NCBI GenBank assembly: GCA_019054805.1
Contig: JAHQIY010000009.1
Location: 1,488,001 to 1,552,000, forward strand
Length of the DNA stretch: 64,000 bases
Source of the DNA: Brachionus manjavacas
Lineage: Eukaryota > Rotifera > Eurotatoria > Ploima > Brachionidae
Reading direction: 5' to 3'
This document shows positions 23,487 through 35,186 of this stretch, piece by piece; the first letter of the stretch is position 1, and every line of letters starts with the position of its first letter. The position numbers were made by a program, and so were the translations under genes. The notes beneath the pieces were generated by a model. It was not told the origin of the DNA and ran no database searches. It saw nothing but the letters and a program-made list of their open reading frames with translations.

Positions 23487-25952
23487 AATTGGTTCATGGA
23501 AACACGAATTTTCTAGTCGTTCTTCATAATGGTTTAAATGTAGGCCTTAGTGTGGTTTGAAAAAAATGGTATTTCATTCCAAAAATTTTTTGTCTTAAAT
23601 TACAATTGTAAGTTGTAGCTACGAATTGAAAATTTGTCAGGTAGAAGCTTGTAAGTCTTAAATAGGGCTACGTTGGTATATTTGTGTTATTTGTTTACTG
23701 AGTACTTTTATTCTTAATGCCAGATTAATGTAAATTGATTTTTTTTCTGGATTTTTTTCTGGATTTTTTTCATTCTGCTCACATGAGTTACCTTATTTTG
23801 TTATTTTTTTTGGAAACTTTAATTGAGAAAATGTTTAATCATTTTTGTTCTTATTTTTTTTAATTTTCTTTTAAAAAGATCATAGGTCACAATAAATTAA
23901 AAAAATTCAAATTTTTTTTCAATTTTTTTTCAATTTTGAATCAAAAATAATTTAAATAGTTAAGCTCAAACAGTAAATATGCTCAATATTTATTATTATT
24001 ATTTACTTGAATTATTCGATTGAAAATAAAATTTTTAGAACAGTTTTAATTATTAAATCTTTAATTAAAATAACGATTATTAAAAAAGTTACAACTTGAG
24101 TGAAGTTTATTCCACTATGTGATCAGAAAATAATTGACTAAAATTTAGAAAAAATAAAAGACCAAATAAATTGTTTTAATTAATGTCCTTTTGACTTCAA
24201 ATTGTTTTCGTATTTGAGTTGACTTTTTTGTCACAAAAAAAAATTACATCAGAAATTAACCACATGAATATAAAATGTTTTTATTCAAATAGAATGCTTT
24301 TTTAATAGAAATAGTCTTTGAAAATAAATTTAAAAAATTTTTTCAAAATAATTTCAACATGCTTAAATTGAAAAGCATTTAAGTATTTTTCTTATCATTT
24401 CAGTTTTAGAATGAAAAAAAACGCGCGAAAAAGTTTTGTTTGTTATTCTTAAATTAATCAAAATAAAAAAAAACTTTTATTTAAAAACGTAAATTAGTTT
24501 GTCCTTTTTGTTTGTGAGCTATTAATAATTTTCGAATATTTTGAAATTCTAATAACTTTTTAAAATGATGATAAATCAACTTCGTAAAAATCATAATTTG
24601 AAGTAATTCTGCTTTACATTAAATCACTATTTTTCGAAAATATTTTGATAAAATAAAATTAAAAATATTTTGAATTTGCATTACAACAAAAAAACTAATT
24701 CTTCTAAATAAAATTGCTTTTTTTTAAATTTGTTTTTATTTACTCAAAACTTTTCATTAACAAATTCAACAGAATTATTATTTAAAATTTTTAAATATAT
24801 ATTTGTAAAAGAATTAAAATTACAAGGAAAAATAAGCAAGCACCACTGTAACTTTTTTCGATTTTTACCAATTAACTGATAAAGCTTTAGCTTGTATCGG
24901 AAGAAAAATTAGAGATTTTAAACTTTAACATTTTTTTCAAATTGATGTCCCTCGATTAAATCTTAAAAAGATTACTGTTAAATCAGAGAAATTTTTAAAA
25001 TTAATTTTTTATAAAGTTAAAAGTAAAATTCTAGTTAGTGAAATAATTTAAAGTAATGTTTTTAAAAGCTAAAATTATCCTTAATCTTATTATTTTTTGC
25101 TCAGTATTTATTCTCCTTTTACCGATACTTGTTAGAATTTTAGTTATTTAAATTAAAATTTTGTACTAACCTTTATTTTTTGAAAAAACTGCATTGAAAT
25201 AAAAAATTTAAAATGAATCAATTTTTGACCTAAAGAAAAGAATTTTAAGGCAGTCATCAAATTATTAAAATTTACCTGATTTTTCTGGAAGGTTAGTCTT
25301 GGTTATTGCTATAATAAAAAATGTTTAATTGTAACTTTTTTTAATATTCCTTAAAATAAATTAGAAATTTTTGGTTTATTTTATTTAGACGCTTGTATTT
25401 ATCTCGTATTGACTCAATTTTACCTATTAACAAATCCAAATTCGTTTGATTTTTTTTAATTCTCATTTTACTGCTGAGTTTAGGGTTTATATCAGTCATT
25501 TTTTACAAAAGGTGAGAAGATAGAAATTTGGGTGGGTATATCAAATTTAAAAAAAATTAAATATGCTAAGTTAATTTTAAAATTATAAATAAAATTGCTA
25601 AATTTGTTTAGTTGGAAGTTTTAAAACTTGAATGAAATCTCTGATTTGAAAAACAACTCGAGCAAGGCTAAAAAAACTATTTTATTTAAGATTAAAATAT
25701 ATTAAGTTTAGAAATATGTTTTTTACCAAAATTTCACTGTCTAGATTCGAAAGCTTTTTTGGCATTAAATAAATTAAAAATATGTGAAATTTTTAAAAAT
25801 TTATTTTAAAAAGTGAGCGTCTCGTGAACTTACAAGTATCGTTAAGTTTCTAGAATAAAGACTATTTTTGAAACAATTTAATAATCTGCAAGAGTGCATT
25901 TGTTTGTAAACTATTCTTTTAAATTTGAAAAAAATTTAATTTTTTAAAAATC
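23487..25952. other. Intergenic region, no gene seen
   Basis: The first 400 bp is probably the 3' UTR of the clock-type gene, with an AATAAA near 23890 and a short TTTTTTTCTGGA tandem at 23741-23772. The rest is AT-rich with no recognisable coding sequence or element. Confidence 0.4.
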
Positions 25953-27192
25953 ATGACCACACTTGATGAAAAGCCTGGCTCTTATTTCGACAGCTATGAT
26001 AACATAACTGTGCACAATTTGATGCTGAGAGACAAACCTCGGGTATCGAAGTACCGCGATGCCATTATGAAGAGTAAAAATCAATTCAAAGACAAAGTAA
26101 GGGAAAAATAGCGCCTAAATTGAAAAAATTTATTTTTTCTAAAGATAGTTTTGGATGTAGGTTCGGGAACTGGAATTTTGTCAATTTTTTCGGTCCAGGC
26201 AGGAGCTAAGCATGTTTATGCGATTGAAGCATGTCGTGGAATAGCCGAATTGTCAAAATCAATTATTAAAGATAATGGAATGGAGGACAAAATCACAGTT
26301 TTGAATGAAGAGGTAGAAAAATTGGACCTTCCGGTTAAAGAAGTTGACATCATAGTCTCTGAGTGGATGGGGTTCTATCTTCTACATGAAAGCATGCTTA
26401 GGTAAATTTAAACAATTTTAATTTCTAAGATTATTTTTTTTTAATAATTTAAGATCAGTTTTGTTCGCGAGAGACAAGTGGCTCAAAAAAGAAACTGGTA
26501 TCATGTATCCATCACTGGCCTATATATATGTATGTCCTGTTGAAATGACACAGTACCTGGACGAAAATTTGTCCTATTGGTCTAGTTTTTACAATGTTAA
26601 TTATCAATCGATGAGTAAAGTTTACCGTGAGGTATTTCTTTCCAAACCTATAGTTGAAATTATAAAAAGGGATCAAATGATTGACGAGGAACAAATACTC
26701 GCATCATTTGATTTGGAAAATATTAAAATGAAAGATTTAGAAAGTATACAAGATTATAGTCTGCAATTTTTTGCAAGAAAAGATTGCACTATACATGGTT
26801 TTGCCTTCTGGTTTAATGTTCTCTTCAATACTGATGTGGATGTGGTGACTTTAGACACTGGTCCGAATAATGAGCCAACACATTGGAAACAAACAATCGC
26901 TCTTTTACCTGAAGCTATTCATTTGTTTGCGGAAAATGACAACCGGCATGAAGATGAATTAGTAATCAAGAAAAATGACTTGATAAAGGCATTTGTTATC
27001 TTGAATCAATCTGATGATAATCCGAGGAATTATGAAATTGATATTGGTGTTGATTTAGGAAAAAATCATGATGCCGATGAAAGTAGTGAGGAAGATAATC
27101 AGGAACACCCGGTTCCTTGCAGCTGTCAAAATATCAAATGTGTTTTAATTAAAGCTACATTAGAAAAATATGAAAATGAAAATAAAAAATAA
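25953..27192 (+). CDS. Protein arginine methyltransferase, PRMT6-like
   Basis: Three exons: 25953-26096, 26145-26401 and 26454-27192; 379 residues. It has a YFDSYDNITVHNLML N-terminal helix region, the S-adenosylmethionine motif VLDVGSGTG (about 50-58), the double-E loop SEWMGFYLLHES (about 120-131) with both catalytic glutamates, and the THW loop (THWKQ). These mark a complete type I-like PRMT core. LLHESML, KWLKKETG and IHGFAFWFNV resemble PRMT6 more than PRMT1. PRMT6 methylates nuclear proteins, including histone H3. The C-terminus has an acidic insert (DADESSEEDNQE) between the last two strands and a CSCQNIKC cysteine cluster, both unusual. It converges with the XPG gene downstream. Confidence 0.9.
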
Positions 27193-28485
27193 AAAAAATT
27201 TTCTTCAAATTTTCACATTGAACTTTTTAAAATCAGGATCAATTGCACATAGTCAATTTATTTCATTGTCTAAATTAGAGTTTTAAAAGATCAAATAAGT
27301 TTTGCTTAACATTTTAGTTTAAGTAAAAATTGATATCAAAAATAACAAAATTTTTTTCTGGATAAAAGATTATTCTAATTTACAGATAAAAAAATTATTA
27401 GAAAAAAAATAGCCTTCTATTTCCAACCAAATTGTTCATATTCTATTACATATTATGTACAAAAATTTTTTTTAATATCTTTTAATTAAATTTATACTTG
27501 GTTTCTAAATGTCAATTTTTGTGAAATTCAGTTTTTTAAAACGTTTATTTGGCCTAATTTTGATTATTGTTCATGTTTGATTTATTTTTTCAAAGAAAAA
27601 TCTAACAAGCTAAAAGTTAATATAAATCAACAAATTTTAAATTGTTTTAAAATTTCAAAAGTTCAAAGTTCAAGTTTAATGACAACAAAAATGCTTTTTT
27701 TTCTTAAAAAACACTCTCCTTGAATATTCATTTTAGTGACATTAAAGAAAAATTACTCAAGAAGTTAAAGGAAGAAATAATTAATAGTGAGAATGTAATT
27801 AAGGTGATGTTTTAAACGGTGAATGATGAAAATCCATTTGAATTTTTTCATCAAGACTGATGAATAGCTTTGTGCTCAAACGATCAATTATTAATCATTT
27901 AAAGTTTTAAATTTTAAAAATTTAATTCTAATATTTAAATTGTTTACTTTTAAAAATGGTTTTATTGAAATTTAGTTTTTAATTTGTAAGCCTTTCATAG
28001 CAAGGACGCTAATCTGATGAATAACCTTAAAATAGAAAAAAAAAATTTCTTTGTTGCTAAAAATTGTTAAATAATAATAAATTATAACAGAATAAAATAA
28101 AATAAAAAATATTCTAGGAAATAACCATAATAAATAACCATAGGATTTGTTTGAGATAATCTTGGATTTATTGACTCGGTGAAATATTATTTCTCCATTA
28201 AAGACTTAAGCATGGGAATAATAAAATAAAATTTAAAATGATTTAGTAAAAATTAAATAAATTATCAAATTTTCAAATTATATTTCGTGAATTTCATAAT
28301 TTTATAAAATTTAATCTTCTTTATATTCTACTTAAGAATTTTTTTTATTTAAATATTTTTTTGACTTGACAAGCAAAGAGATTACAAATTAATAAAATCA
28401 AAACAATTTTATAATTTTATTTTAAAAGTTTAATTAGATTAAAATTTGTTCAAAAATCGAAAATTTAGAAAAATAAAATTGATTA
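27193..28485. other. Convergent intergenic region
   Basis: Lies between the 3' ends of the PRMT and XPG genes. Only AT-rich sequence with poly(A)-signal-like AATAAA words; no gene or element recognised. Confidence 0.4.
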
Positions 28486-31400
28486 TTACTTTTTTTTAGT
28501 ATTTGAACGCTTATTTGGCGATTTGGATTTTCTTTTGGCTTTAGTGCTTAAATTAGATTGACTGGACTTGCGCTTATTCGAAGTGGACTCATTTTCAAGT
28601 ACTACAACATCAGGATTCTGCGAATCTTTGCTATTTTGCGATTGACTCATTTCTTCATCTTCTGAAAGATTCAGCTCTTTCGGTTTTGTACCACTTACAT
28701 CACTTTTGCTTCTGTACATACTGATGGCTTTTTTCATTCTTTTACTTTGTTTAGAAAACGACGATTTTCGATCAAAAACAAAAAAATTATCTAATGTTTT
28801 TTGAACGGTTGTTTCATTAAGTCTTCTCATAATTGGAATAAGATCATCATCAATTTTTTTCATCGGCCAATTCATTTTTTTAATCAAAAACTTTCGAATC
28901 GAATCCAAATCAGGCATTGACCAGGTAAATTCATCTGTGCTTTTGTCTATGTCCGGATTAATATAGGCATTAAAGACTACCTCGGATGGAAAGCTATCGG
29001 ACAAATTGAGCTTCAAAAATGCTTGTCGAATTTTAGGAATTGTTTTTGAGCTGGAATTTTTGGCAGTTTTTTGCCATTCTCTTGACAAAAATTAAATTTT
29101 TTTTCTTAATTAAAATTTTTTTTTAAACCTACTTAAAATTTTTTAATTTTTCCAGACCATTTCCTTCAAATTCATTCAAAATTTCAACTGCTTTTACAAT
29201 TCCAACATTTTCTACGCCTTCAGTATAGTCACTACCAACAAGCAATGCAATATCAATCAGAGCTTCTCTATCAAGACCTTGTTTTTTCTAAATAACTTTT
29301 TCTCACGGGTTTTTAATTAATGTTTACCTATTTGGGACTTGATCACAGAATCCGAGTAGAAATCAATGAATTGATCTGTACCGAAAAAATTCTTGTAAAC
29401 TTTTTTGCCTCCAAATAACCAGACGTCCGAGTCTTCAGTTATTGAGCCATCTGTTTGACTTGTGTAATCAAGCTTGACGATAGATTTTTATTATTTTATT
29501 TTCATTTTATTAATTCTAAAAATTACAAATGCACACTGGGCTTCAGCTTCACCGGGACTTTGAATATACGGCAATCCAAAAAGTTGAAGTAGAAGCTTTT
29601 ATTTTTAAAAAATAAATCAATTGATTTTTATTCAATTTAATTTTTTTTTAAAATGATTAATTACTTTGGCATCATCGACAATGTGTCGCTCAACTGCACC
29701 AGACAATCTATCATTTAATTCCTTCTCTTTAATTAATCTATTAGTTTCATGGACTAATTTTGAATTCATTATTTCTATTTGTTCCATATCAACACTTTTT
29801 TCAGGTTCCAAATTTTCTTGAATTTCATTCAAAACCTCTATGGGTATATCCGCTTGTGAATCGGTTAACTCCTGGGTCTTATTCTGGGAAAGAATTTGAA
29901 TTTTTTCAAATTCAACCATTTCTTTGATCAATTCTGTCTCATTTTCTTTTACTTCTTCAAAATCTAATTAATAAATATTAATTTACGAATGATAATTTTT
30001 TTATCAATAATAATTTCTACCATCATCATCGTCTTCATCTGTTTCATCATTTATTTCATGAATTTTGAGCATTTCTTCTTCTTTTGAAGTTACAATCTTT
30101 CTCTGGTCAACATATTTGACTAATTTGTCTTCTTTCAAAGGTCCTGAAAGTTCATTAGTTAAATTTTCTTCTGGCATGGGGAGATTAATGCTGATATTTT
30201 CATGAATTTCGACCATTTCTTCTTCTTTTGAAGCTGCAATCTTTCTCTGGTCAACAGACTTGACTAATTTGTCTCCTTTGTAAAGTCCTGAATGTTCATC
30301 AATGTGATTTTCTTTATGAATGGATATATTTTTGTTAACATTTTCATGAATTATTTCTTGGGGCTCATTATTTTCAGTTTGAGCTACTTTCTCGCTCTGG
30401 TTTAGATCTGACACTACCAAATTTTCCTCAACAAATGAATTGTCATCAATTGTAATGAACTTTTCTTCTATTTTTTCAGCATTGTTCTTGTCATTTTCTT
30501 CATTTTCCGGATTCGAAACAAGCTCAATCTTATTATTGGCATTAAATTCGATCCTAACAGATGGCTCATTTTTTGACTCAAAGAAAATTGTTCCATCTTC
30601 TTGATCCTCTTTATTTTGACTATGAATTTGGTCGAGGATATTTTTTGCCGTAAATTTATTGATAAATTTTTTAGTGAATAGGATAACTTCGCTATCAGCC
30701 TCAGAGGCCACTTTTTGATGATACAAGTCATCGAAATTTGTACCAGTTGAAAATTGGGACTTGATGTTCTTCTTGAGCTCATTTATTTTGCTCGAAACAC
30801 TACTCTTTTTAAGCAATAGACCCATTTGATAATCTGAAAATTCATCATATTTCTTATAGATTTCAAATTTAAAAAGGCACTAAATATTTCTTTTAAAAAT
30901 TAAAACCTGGGGGAATTCGTCAAAATTAAGGCTCTTTTTTTCTCTCAATCTCTGTTTTTGATCAAGAAGGATATCAAATTTTACATCATCAGGCAGACTT
31001 TCGAACACACTTGGGTCCATGTCTTCCAAATCAATGTGCTCATAGTGACCGGAATCAGCCTCCATCTCTTTTTTCTCTTCATCGGATTCAATTTTCAGCT
31101 GTAAGTAGCTTAGAATTTTCAATAATTTTTTTTTCAAATATTTATTTTTGTCTACTTGGGATTATCTTTTAGCATGAACAAATCATCTATGTCAGAGGTC
31201 TGGTTCTGAGTCGCCTTGGACGTAGTTGCAACGGAATTTTCATTTCCGGAAGCAGTCACGTTTTTTAAGATATGGCTTTCGAGAATTTTTTTTTGAATTT
31301 GATCTTGGATGCTTTTAGCCTTGTCTGCTGCAGCGTTGCGGCGTCGTTGTCGCTCTTTGAGAACTCGTTGCTTAAGCTTTGGAACATTCGGGCCATCAAA

Positions 31401-31678
31401 AACAAATATTGGCTTGATCTTGAAGTACAAAAGCTTGCATATGCGATTATACAGGACCAGAATGTGACCATTGGCTGAACCTCGTACACCTTTATTTGCC
31501 TGATGCAGCCAAATACTAATGTTTAAATATAAAGTTAAGAAATTTTAATTTTTTGACATTTTTTAATTTAAATTTAAAAAAAAAGGATATCAATTGCAAG
31601 TTTTTTTCCCTCTAAACCTTGGAGTTTTGTTGGTCTCCCAGTTGGCTGTAATATTTGCCAAAGACCTAAAACACCCAT
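28486..31678 (-). CDS. ERCC5: DNA repair endonuclease XPG/ERCC5
   Basis: Nine exons: 31678-31591, about 31522-31156, 31108-30907, 30852-30021, 29963-29665, 29595-29527, 29472-29328, 29277-29133 and 29080-28486; in phase, 913 residues. XPG cuts the 3' side of the nucleotide-excision-repair bubble. The N domain starts [16 protein letters not shown], with [15 protein letters not shown]. The I domain is at about 597-660 ([25 protein letters not shown]) and keeps the acidic metal ligands. The helix-turn-helix reads [18 protein letters not shown] (about 809-816) fits a PCNA-binding box, and the tail is a lysine-rich nuclear signal. The acidic spacer holds two copies of a ~55-residue repeat around KLVK.VDQRKI..SKEEEM. 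The TFIIH-binding spacer pattern [18 protein letters not shown] is kept. Intron 1 lacks GT (see separate entry). Confidence 0.93.
31523..31590 (-). other. Probable U12-type (AT-AC class) intron in XPG
   Basis: Exon 1 ends ...GCAATTG and the intron opens ATATCCTTTT, the U12 donor consensus. TTTCTTAAC, close to the U12 branch consensus TTCCTTAAC, lies 12-14 bases before the junction. No GT donor gives the conserved AIDISIWL. The exact 3' cut is unsure: frame needs exon 2 to begin ACATTAGT, which leaves an AA end, or a two-base shift giving AT...AC. Confidence 0.65.
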
Positions 31679-32589
31679 TATTCAATTTTAAATTAAGTTC
31701 AAATCTAAAACTTTTAATTTTTTTAATTTTAAATATTTAATGCCAATCTTTCTGTGCCAAAATTAACTTGCCTTAAAAATATTTAGATTCAATCTGAAAG
31801 TGAAAAATACAATTTAAAAAATTGATTTTTTGTTTCTAATTAGACAAAGAAAATTCAAATTTAGAATTTCATTAAAAAAATTTGATTACTCAATTTTGTA
31901 ATTGTTGAAAATTTTATTATCAATTTAATAAATGTAGTGTAAATAGAACAGAATTGGTTTAATTAACTTGAAACTTTGACAAAAAGTCTCTGGTTAATTT
32001 TTTAATATTATATTATTAAGACAATTTTATTGACAGTTAATTTTATTAAAGTCTTTTTTGCTAAAATGAAATTATGAAAAACTCTTTTAAACTATTTCGC
32101 ACAATTCAAATACCAAATTAAAAAAAATTATGATATGAGACAAATTAGTAATTTGATTTTAGTCATCGATTACATTAAACTTTTTTTAGTTTCTTTGATT
32201 AAAAAAAAAGATGGATTAAGACCTAAACTTTTTAACTTTCAAAGTCATCTTTAAAAAAATTCGAGCTTTTAAATAATTAATTCAAGTTCAATTTCAAGTT
32301 TAAACATGTATATAAATAAATAAATTATAAATAAATTATAAATAATATATCTATACAATATAAATCAATTTATATTTCTGCATTTTTTACTCTTTTACTA
32401 TAGTTTAATATATTAGGAAAAAATATTTATGCAGAAATAATTTTCAGCTCAAAAAATGACTAATCTATCATATTTTTAAAGCTTTATTTGTATACAGGTA
32501 CTGAATCATAGTGTAGCGTATAAAAGCCATTCCAACTGTTCAACAGAACACATTTGATGGTGAGAAGAAAAATTTGAAAACTGCGAAAT
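31679..32589. other. Divergent XPG-TBCEL intergenic region
   Basis: This 0.9-kb spacer separates the divergent XPG and TBCEL genes and should hold both promoters. It contains an ATAAATAAATTATAA low-complexity run near 32310-32350. No other gene is seen. Confidence 0.5.
32519..32526 (+). promoter_or_regulatory. TATA box of TBCEL gene
   Basis: TATAAAAG lies 64-71 bp upstream of the TBCEL start codon, placing a start site near 32550 and a short 5' UTR. A downstream TTCAACAG could instead be a 3' splice site. Confidence 0.45.
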
Positions 32590-34212
32590 ATGGACCAGAG
32601 CGCTGAAGTTCTTACCGAAATTAAATTTGAGGAAAATAGTCTTTTGGAGGCCATTTACGAGCGCTACATTGACTTAATCGACCTTAATGGCCAGCACTCA
32701 TATTCTCTTCATTACAAAGGTGGTTCCTTGACCAGAACTGGACTAAGCCAAAGACATCCTCAAGATGAAAACTACCCTCCACCTATTAAGCAAGACGACA
32801 TTCAAATTAGCATCAGTACTTCTCCCAGAAAGTCCGGTAATGAAATAAAAAAATAATTTTAATTCAAATTTTGGATTTTTTTTCTTCAATTTAGTTTTTA
32901 CATCAATTAGCGCTGTGCTCAGTGGCAAGCGCTTAAACAAATGCGGCGACTGTGCTGATTTGGAAAATAAATGCCAAAATCTAATCGAGTTGGACATTTC
33001 AAACAATTTATTTAATGATTGGAATGAGGTACAATTGAAATGAATTGAGTTTTAGAGAAAAAAAAATTTATTTTAACTTTTTATTAGATACGGAAGTTGT
33101 TAGGTTCTTTAAAAAAATTGAAACATTTGAATCTAACAGCAAATAAATTGGCCGATTTCAGCCCAGAGTCTGAGCTAGATGAGGAAAAAAAAACTTCAAC
33201 AACTATTGAATACTTCAACACCCAATGGCCACTAGATGAAAATAAATTTTTTTTTAATAATTTGAAAACTCTGGTGTTAAATGAATGCTTTGTTGATTTG
33301 CGCATAGTTGAATGCTTGCTGAACCGATTGAGTGGTCTAAACGAGCTACATTTGTCGCGCAATAATTACAAACAGATCAATTTCTCACCTGATCTACGCA
33401 AGCAGTCAATAAAGGTTCTTTACTTGAGCAACAATTTGCTGGAAAATTGGACCGAAGTTGCCAAATTGGGCGTTTGCTTTCCAAATCTGGAACAATTGGT
33501 TCTTAGCAGTAATCCTTTGAAGAATTTCCAAATTGAGCCCAACAATGACTCGGAGTTCTTGGTTAACGCTGAAAATTCAGATTTATTTAAAAATTTGAGC
33601 ATTTTGAACATTAATAAAATAAAAATTGACCAATGGTCAAGTCTAGACGCCCTAAAATATTTTCCTAATCTGAAGCATATCCGAATTCATGAGATTCCAT
33701 TACTGCAAACTATCAAAACAGAAGAAGAAAGGCACAATCTACTTGTAGGCTATTTGGACAAAAATATTTCTTATCTAAATGGAAGTAACATTCCATCACA
33801 GTTTAAAGAGTCTTGTGAGCGAAAATTTATGCGTTTTTTCATGGACCAAGGGCATAAACCAGAGAGATATTTTGAACTGGAGGCAAAACATGGCAAATTA
33901 AATCGTCTGGTTGATGTAAATCTTGATGTCGGAAAAACTGTCTATATGAAAATAAAATACAATGATAAATATATATTTGAAAATATTAAAATACGACAGA
34001 CTGTTGGTGAATTGAAAAAAAGCTTGGAAAGTTTTGTTGGCGAACCATCGGCTAAATTTAGAATATTTTACATTGACAAAGAAGCTGAAGCAGCTTATGG
34101 TCATGATGAATTGAAGCTGGCAAAATCAAGTTTATTATCTCTTAAGCTAAAAGATGGAGATGAATTTGATATTTGTTTGAAGCAAGCTTCACCGAAAAAA
34201 TCAATCAGATAG
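32590..34212 (+). CDS. TBCEL: Tubulin cofactor E-like protein (TBCEL)
   Basis: Exons 32590-32836, 32895-33028 and 33088-34212; 501 residues. Leucine-rich repeats run from about residue 85 to 350 (LIELDISNNLF, LKHLNLTANKL, LNELHLSRNNY, IKVLYLSNNLLENWTEV, LEQLVLSSNPL). After them comes a cap reading IPLLQTIKTEEERHNL and a C-terminal ubiquitin-like domain from about 415 (YMKIKYNDKY, IRQTVGELKKSLESFV, LKDGDEFDI). There is no CAP-Gly domain, which separates TBCEL from TBCE. TBCEL destabilises tubulin heterodimers. At 501 residues it is longer than the roughly 424 of vertebrate TBCEL, through a longer N-terminus and a Glu/Lys insert between repeats. Confidence 0.9.
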
Positions 34213-34659
34213 GTGAACTTGATTATTTATTTATTATATTTGAGTGTTTTTTCTTCTTTTATTAAAATAGCTCTTTTTTCATTAGACAAATAAAATTTGT
34301 AAATTTTTTTAATTTTTTTATTTAATATTCTCAGACTATTGAAATTTTGTTATCCTAATTCTGATTATTTACTGTTTAAGTATTTTAATTATAAAATTTG
34401 AATTTTAAACTTTATATGTAAAAATGGGTCTTAAATTTCAATTAATTTCTAATTTAAAAAAAAAATCGTGTCTAGTCTTTGATTACGATCTTTATTAAAC
34501 TGTATAATTAATTGTTATAATATAGTTTGAAAATTATCTGATCATCTATTCAATTTTTACCACTATTAATGAGATATATTTATTCAATATTTGAATATTT
34601 TTTGCAATTATTTTTTCAAAAAAAAGAGGGTTTATTCTTTGTTATTTTTTTTGGAACAA

Positions 34660-34930
34660 ATTTCACTTTTTATCGAGGAACAATCTGGATTTAGGAAATA
34701 CCTCCGAACATCAGATAATCTTTTCTTTTTAATTCACAGGACTGAGTAATTCTGTTCCATTGATTGTAAGACTAGTGGAAGAATACAAACAAGGTTTCGA
34801 ATCGAGATATATTGAATACCCATCTCCATTGTGTAATTGCTACCTTACTGTTTCCTCATTTTTTTCTGAAGCCTCTACTATGCAAACATCTGTAACATGT
34901 AACAACCTATTTCAATATATGTCTTTTTAA
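34660..34930 (+). mobile_element. LINE fragment: RT piece joined to C-terminal piece
   Basis: FIEEQSGFRKYLRTSDNLF is a reverse-transcriptase motif (QSGFRK.RST.D.L). It runs straight into LSNSVPLIVRLVEEYKQGF and FESRYIEYPSPLC, the LINE C-terminus also found at 56660-56790 on the other strand. The region between was lost by an internal deletion and the frame shifts at the join. Inactive. Confidence 0.65.
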
Positions 34931-34935
34931 ATGTT

Positions 34936-35186
34936 TTCATTCACTTAAATTTTTTTTGGATTTTTTAATTATTATTAATTTATTAATATTTGTTTAATAA
35001 TCAAAATACAAAGTTTGAATATATTTTTTAATATTTAGATTTATTTTTTCCATGAAAAATTAATGAAAATTATGCTCACTTTGAATTTTGATTATTGTAA
35101 GATTATTAGTAAATGAATAATAAATAATAATTAATAATTAATAATGAATAATAATTAAAAAATCCAAAAAAATTTAAGTGAATAAA
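34936..35186. repeat. Long inverted repeat, ~250 bp hairpin
   Basis: 34936-34990 and 35130-35186 are near-perfect inverted copies of about 55 bp, including TTCACTTAAATTTTTTTTGG and its complement. The centre is about 140 bp. It begins just after the LINE fragment. It may be a MITE or a fold-back element; no target duplication could be fixed. Confidence 0.65.

Noticed and set aside
30468-30782. Second minus-strand frame within XPG exon 4
   Set aside because: The other frame is in phase with conserved XPG exons and ends; this one is a shadow.
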